Shown here: positions 5,870 to 8,086 of the stretch, piece by piece
Numbering within the stretch: the first letter of the stretch is position 1
How the letters are laid out: the number at the start of each line of letters is the position of its first letter
Assembly: GCA_947175975.1 (NCBI GenBank)
Contig: CAMWOX010000064.1
Location: 1 to 8,086 of the forward strand
DNA length: 8,086 nt
Direction: 5' to 3'
From: an uncultured Ruminococcus sp.
Lineage (GTDB): Bacteria; Bacillota; Clostridia; Oscillospirales; Ruminococcaceae
Position numbers and translations under genes: made by a program
The notes under the pieces: model-generated
The model's input: the letters and a program-made list of their open reading frames with translations, nothing else
Databases searched by the model: none
Told to the model about the DNA's origin: nothing

Positions 5870-6733
5870 TTATATTGTATTAAAAAAATTTTCGTCTACT
5901 TCATAATCTTTTCTTTCCTTTAGTCCAATTTTAAATTCAGCTAGTTTTGAAATAAAATCTTCGCCATCTATCAACTCAATCCGTTGTTTACCGGGAGTAG
6001 AGGCTTCTTCCACTGCTTGTTTAGAAAAAGAACCTGTTGTAATAAAAATACCTTTTTCAATATTCGTTGTTAGTGATCCTCTAAAATCACGGATCTCTGG
6101 AGATCCAACAACACCACGGTATCTCTTACACTGGAATGCGACCTGAAAACTTAATATACCTATTTTTAGTTTTCCTGTGCCATCAATTCCACCGTCCCCG
6201 GATTTTTTTGTCACATGAACATCATCAAAACCACATTCTCTTAACAATCGCTGTGTTAATCTTTCAAAAGCATATGGATTCATATTTATTAGAATATGAT
6301 AAAGTTTTTTTCGCCAAGGTTTTATTTCTTCTGGAATTTCTGTATCAGGTTCTTCCATTTGTAGTTCTTCCGTATTGCCAATTGTTTTTTCAGGTTTGTG
6401 TCTTTTTTTATAGTTTCGTTCTATATAATTTCCATTAACAGATATAGCATCTGAAAAGGATGTTGTAATACACCAGACCGCTCTTGCGCTATTTTCTATT
6501 GCACCATAATTTTTTAACAATGTTCTTGCCCATGCAAGTCGATAGTCTACTTCAGAAAAATTAGGATTGCTTTGATGTGATATAGAGCATATTTCATCAC
6601 TCAAATTTAGTAATTCAGCAACTTTTTTATTGATTTCATCATTTTTACCTGATCCACCAAGAGCTTTTAATGCTTCAAATGTTTTTTCAATAAGAACACT
6701 ATATTCTGGAATTTTTTTATTCTTATTTTTAAT
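5870..6733 (-). CDS. Mrr-family restriction endonuclease (type IV-like), anomalous 5' end
   Basis: Homology extends past the first conventional start, TTG at 6604 (244 residues). In-frame sequence up to ATT 6733 adds 43 residues containing IPEYSVLIEKTFEALKAL and VAELLNLSDEIC, which continue into YRLAWARTLLK...RAVWCIT. Together they make a complete Mrr N-terminal winged-helix DNA-reading domain (~residues 8-95 of 287). A charged linker follows (~105-145). The C-terminal nuclease domain starts at NPYAFERLTQRLL and carries the PD-(D/E)xK-like core GDGGIDG (Asp184) and QCKRY (Gln201, Lys203), then RDFRG and KGIFITT. Mrr enzymes cut DNA bearing foreign methylation. No ATG, GTG or TTG exists in frame upstream of 6604. 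Either ATT is the start (AAGGAG lies 10 bases upstream), or one base is missing from an A-run after TTG 6738. The gene is AT-rich compared with rpsI, hinting at acquisition. No promoter is evident; it may depend on read-through from rpsI. Confidence 0.85.
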   Translation of the reverse strand: MKNKNKKIPEYSVLIEKTFEALKALGGSGKNDEINKKVAELLNLSDEICSISHQSNPNFSEVDYRLAWARTLLKNYGAIENSARAVWCITTSFSDAISVNGNYIERNYKKRHKPEKTIGNTEELQMEEPDTEIPEEIKPWRKKLYHILINMNPYAFERLTQRLLRECGFDDVHVTKKSGDGGIDGTGKLKIGILSFQVAFQCKRYRGVVGSPEIRDFRGSLTTNIEKGIFITTGSFSKQAVEEASTPGKQRIELIDGEDFISKLAEFKIGLKERKDYEVDENFFNTI

Positions 6734-6743
6734 GACAAATCAT

Positions 6744-6749
6744 CTCCTT
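6744..6749 (-). promoter_or_regulatory. Shine-Dalgarno of the mrr-like gene
   Basis: On the minus strand AAGGAG lies here. The nearest possible starts after it are ATG 6743 (directly adjacent, giving only a four-codon frame), TTG 6738 (5 bases away, wrong frame by one base) and ATT 6733 (10 bases away, right frame). A good ribosome-binding site at this position supports a gene start near 6733-6738 rather than at TTG 6604, which has no such site. Confidence 0.65.
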
Positions 6750-6767
6750 GAAAAGTTTACTTACAGT

Positions 6768-6798
6768 AAAGGCACTCGCCACGGGAGCGAATGCCTTT
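6768..6798 (-). terminator. Terminator hairpin after rpsI
   Basis: A 12-bp stem (6768-6779 with 6787-6798, one G-U on the minus strand, 7-base loop) starts 19 bases past the rpsI stop. The GC-rich core is flanked by AAA/TTT, but the U-run is only three long on the minus strand, so some read-through into the mrr-like gene is plausible. Confidence 0.75.
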
Positions 6799-6817
6799 TG
6801 ATCTGTAAAAAACGAAA

Positions 6818-7219
6818 TTATCTCTTGGAGAACTGCGGTGCACGACGAGCAGCCTTGAGACCGTATTTTTTTCTTTCCTTCATTCTGGGGTCACGTGTCA
6901 GGAAACCTGCACTCTTGAGAGCCGAACGGAGTTCTGCATCGTACTGGAGCAATGCACGGGAGATACCATGACGAATTGCACCAGCCTGTCCCGTTACGCC
7001 GCCGCCTGTTACTGTGCAGATAACATCAAACTTCTCTGTTGTTTCTGTGAGTGCGAGAGGCTGACGAACGATCAGTTTCAGTGTTTCAAGACCGAAATAA
7101 TCATCAATCGTTCTGCCGTTGATGGTGATATTGCCATTGCCGGGAATTAATCTGACTCTGGACACAGAATGCTTTCTTCTGCCTGTGCCGTAGTGATAAG
7201 CAACTTTAGGTTCGTACAT
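6818..7219 (-). CDS. rpsI: 30S ribosomal protein S9 (uS9)
   Basis: A 133-residue protein of normal length. It belongs to the small-subunit head, where its C-terminal tail reaches the P-site tRNA. The sequence shows the family hallmarks: GTGRRKHSVSRVRL (11-24), the INGR...YF block, GGGVTGQAGAIRHGISRALL in the middle, and the conserved end KYGLKAARRAPQFSKR with the terminal SKR. ATG 7219 has AAAGGAGGA (7229-7237) 9 bases upstream. It lies 20 bases after the rplM stop, forming the standard two-gene L13-S9 operon. Confidence 0.98.
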   Translation of the reverse strand: MYEPKVAYHYGTGRRKHSVSRVRLIPGNGNITINGRTIDDYFGLETLKLIVRQPLALTETTEKFDVICTVTGGGVTGQAGAIRHGISRALLQYDAELRSALKSAGFLTRDPRMKERKKYGLKAARRAPQFSKR

Positions 7220-7239
7220 TATAATAAATCCTCCTTTAA

Positions 7240-7668
7240 TCAGAATTCGTAAACTTCAGGCTTCTGTGCAGCGTGTTTATGCTCTGTACCCTTGACAGTA
7301 CGCAGACGCTTGAGCTGGTTTGCACCCTGTGTATTGTGTGGCAGCATACCAGTCACAGCGATTGTCATTGCACGCTCTGGCTGTTCTGCCATTAATTTCT
7401 TGTAGGACAGTTCTTTCAGACCGCCGATCCAGCCTGTGTGCCAGTAGAACTTTTTCTGTTCAAGTTTTTTACCAGTCAGGATAGCTTTGTCGCAGTTAAT
7501 GATAATCACATGATCACCACAATCAACATGCGGTGCATAAGTTGGCTTGTGTTTGCCTCTGAGCAGAACAGCAGCCTGTGCGGCAACACGACCGAGCGGC
7601 TTGTCCGCAGCATCTAAAATATACCAGTTACGGCTGATTTCGCCGGCTTTCGGCATTGTAGTAGACAT
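7240..7668 (-). CDS. rplM: 50S ribosomal protein L13 (uL13)
   Basis: A 142-residue early-assembly protein of the large subunit, binding 23S rRNA. Family features: NWYILDAADKPLGRVA (14-29), HVDCGDHVIIINCDKA (47-62), the TGK motif, WHTGWIGGLKE, and VTGMLPHN (106-113). ATG 7668 is chosen because GGAGGAG (7675-7681) lies 6 bases upstream and the product then has the standard length and N-terminus. The frame stays open upstream to 7794, but those 42 codons lie in the transcribed leader and resemble no L13 sequence. It is first in the operon with rpsI. Confidence 0.98.
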   Translation of the reverse strand: MSTTMPKAGEISRNWYILDAADKPLGRVAAQAAVLLRGKHKPTYAPHVDCGDHVIIINCDKAILTGKKLEQKKFYWHTGWIGGLKELSYKKLMAEQPERAMTIAVTGMLPHNTQGANQLKRLRTVKGTEHKHAAQKPEVYEF

Positions 7669-7797
7669 AAAATACTCCTCCGATTTCAAATTTTTATTAG
7701 AATCAAGCATATCTGCCGGCAAAAACTGCAAACGGCACGGGGATACCGGAACGGCAAATATGGGCATCCGCAGTTGGTTACTCTGCGACACCATACA
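7669..7797 (-). promoter_or_regulatory. Structured leader of rplM, candidate L13 autoregulatory element
   Basis: About 130 transcribed bases precede rplM. Three hairpins can be drawn on the minus strand: CGCAG/CTGCG (7769-7773 with 7783-7787), a 7-bp stem 7741-7747 with 7763-7769, and TGCCG/CGGCA (7714-7718 with 7733-7737) extended by an inner GC pair set. The first two share base 7769. Firmicute rplM operons often carry an L13 leader RNA that represses the operon when free L13 is in excess. Identification here is by position and structure only. Confidence 0.5.
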
Positions 7798-7803
7798 AAA
7801 TAT

Positions 7804-7832
7804 ATTATACTTTTTTTTTCAGGATTTGTCAA
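7804..7832 (-). promoter_or_regulatory. Consensus promoter of rplM-rpsI
   Basis: On the minus strand, -35 TTGACA (7832-7827) and -10 TATAAT (7809-7804) are both perfect with a 17-base spacer containing a nine-A run. Transcription should start near 7797. The strength matches a ribosomal-protein operon. Confidence 0.92.
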
Positions 7833-7949
7833 GCGTTTTTTTCAAAAAAATGACCAGAATCTTCAATCAGAAATTTTGCTGAATTTTGATAGAAATTTTT
7901 GAAAAAAATAGATAATTTTAATAAATTCGGAAAAATTTTAGGAAAATAC
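7833..7949. other. AT-rich divergent intergenic region between rplM and tRNA-Pro promoters
   Basis: No gene is seen. The stretch is rich in A- and T-tracts, including a perfect T7-C-A7 inverted repeat (7836-7850). Blocks such as AAAAATTTTA (7931-7940) sit directly upstream of the rightward -35. It probably supplies UP-element-like activation and intrinsic curvature to both divergent promoters. No operator-like GC-containing repeat was recognised. Confidence 0.45.
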
Positions 7950-7978
7950 TTGACAAAACTCTGGGAATATGTTATAAT
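7950..7978 (+). promoter_or_regulatory. Consensus promoter of tRNA-Pro
   Basis: -35 TTGACA (7950-7955) and -10 TATAAT (7973-7978) are perfect with a 17-base spacer and a TGT extended -10. Transcription should start near 7985, ~30 bases before the tRNA. The block 7931-7957 matches 122-148 upstream of tRNA-Lys with three mismatches in 27 bases. Confidence 0.92.
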
Positions 7979-8016
7979 ACAAAAGATGGGTTGTCATCAA
8001 TACCCCCTTAAAATGT

Positions 8017-8086
8017 CTGGGTGTGGCGCAGTTGGTAGCGCGCTACCTTGGGGTGGTAGAGGCCGTGGGTTCAAGTCCCGTCACTC
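8017..8086 (+). tRNA. tRNA-Pro (anticodon GGG), 3' end cut by window
   Basis: The acceptor 5' strand CTGGGTG (8017-8023), D arm GCGC...GCGC, anticodon stem CTACC/GGTAG with loop TTGGGGT (anticodon GGG, G37), and T loop TTCAAGT are all present. The 3' acceptor reads CACTC before the window ends, so about two paired bases and the discriminator are missing. GGG decodes CCC/CCU proline codons. Confidence 0.93.

Noticed and set aside
6136..6438. Plus-strand open frame of 100 codons opposite the mrr-like gene
   Set aside because: It is antisense to the conserved nuclease domain, with His/Phe/Leu-rich composition typical of a shadow frame.
6630..6971. Plus-strand open frame spanning the rpsI terminator
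   Set aside because: It crosses the rpsI 3' end, its terminator and the mrr-like N-terminus on the opposite strand; no ribosome-binding site or domain is seen.
7669..7794. N-terminal extension of rplM by 42 codons starting at ATG 7794
   Set aside because: ATG 7668 has an ideal ribosome-binding site and gives the standard 142-residue L13; the extension resembles no L13 sequence and lies in the leader.
1..8086. CRISPR array, insertion sequence or transposon ends
   Set aside because: No regularly spaced direct repeats, transposase-like frame or terminal inverted repeats were seen.

Overview
The window suggests a low-GC Firmicute of the class Clostridia. An Oscillospiraceae/Ruminococcus-like member is my best guess, but this is inference: it rests on AT-rich spacers, strong AGGAGG ribosome-binding sites, near-perfect TTGACA-N17-TATAAT promoters, tRNA genes without an encoded CCA, a rplM-rpsI pair with its own promoter, and a MarR/ABC/ABC exporter operon.

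Layout. Bases 1 to about 40 read as the very 3' end of a 23S rRNA gene. A ~100-base AT-rich spacer and a strong promoter (141-169) follow, then a stable-RNA cluster tRNA-Lys(CTT), tRNA-Glu(CTC), 5S rRNA, tRNA-Asn(GTT), closed by an intrinsic terminator (584-613). The 5S gene is thus separated from 23S by two tRNAs and an internal promoter. Two unrecognised genes follow (632-1240 and 1255-1557): a C-terminally membrane-anchored protein with no visible promoter, then a 100-residue soluble protein, ended by a terminator.

From 1653 to 5866 lies a self-contained drug-exporter-type operon. A promoter overlaps an elaborate nested palindromic operator; then come a MarR-family repressor and two translationally coupled ABC half-transporters. 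Their nucleotide-binding domains carry complementary defects, the pattern of a heterodimeric exporter with one degenerate and one competent ATP site. The operon ends in a bidirectional terminator shared with a minus-strand Mrr-type restriction endonuclease gene. That gene has no ordinary start codon where its N-terminal domain begins: it has an ATT start, a one-base deletion in an A-run, or a late TTG start.

Further right, on the minus strand, is the ribosomal-protein operon rplM-rpsI (uL13, uS9). It has its own terminator, a consensus promoter and a structured ~130-base leader that is a candidate autoregulatory element. Divergently, at the right edge, a second stable-RNA promoter drives a tRNA-Pro(GGG) cut off by the window end. 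That promoter closely resembles the tRNA-Lys promoter, including its upstream A/T tracts.

I found no CRISPR array, transposase, integrase, toxin domain or clearly new system. The points most worth a second look are the start of the Mrr gene, the nested MarR operator and the unusual rRNA operon order.
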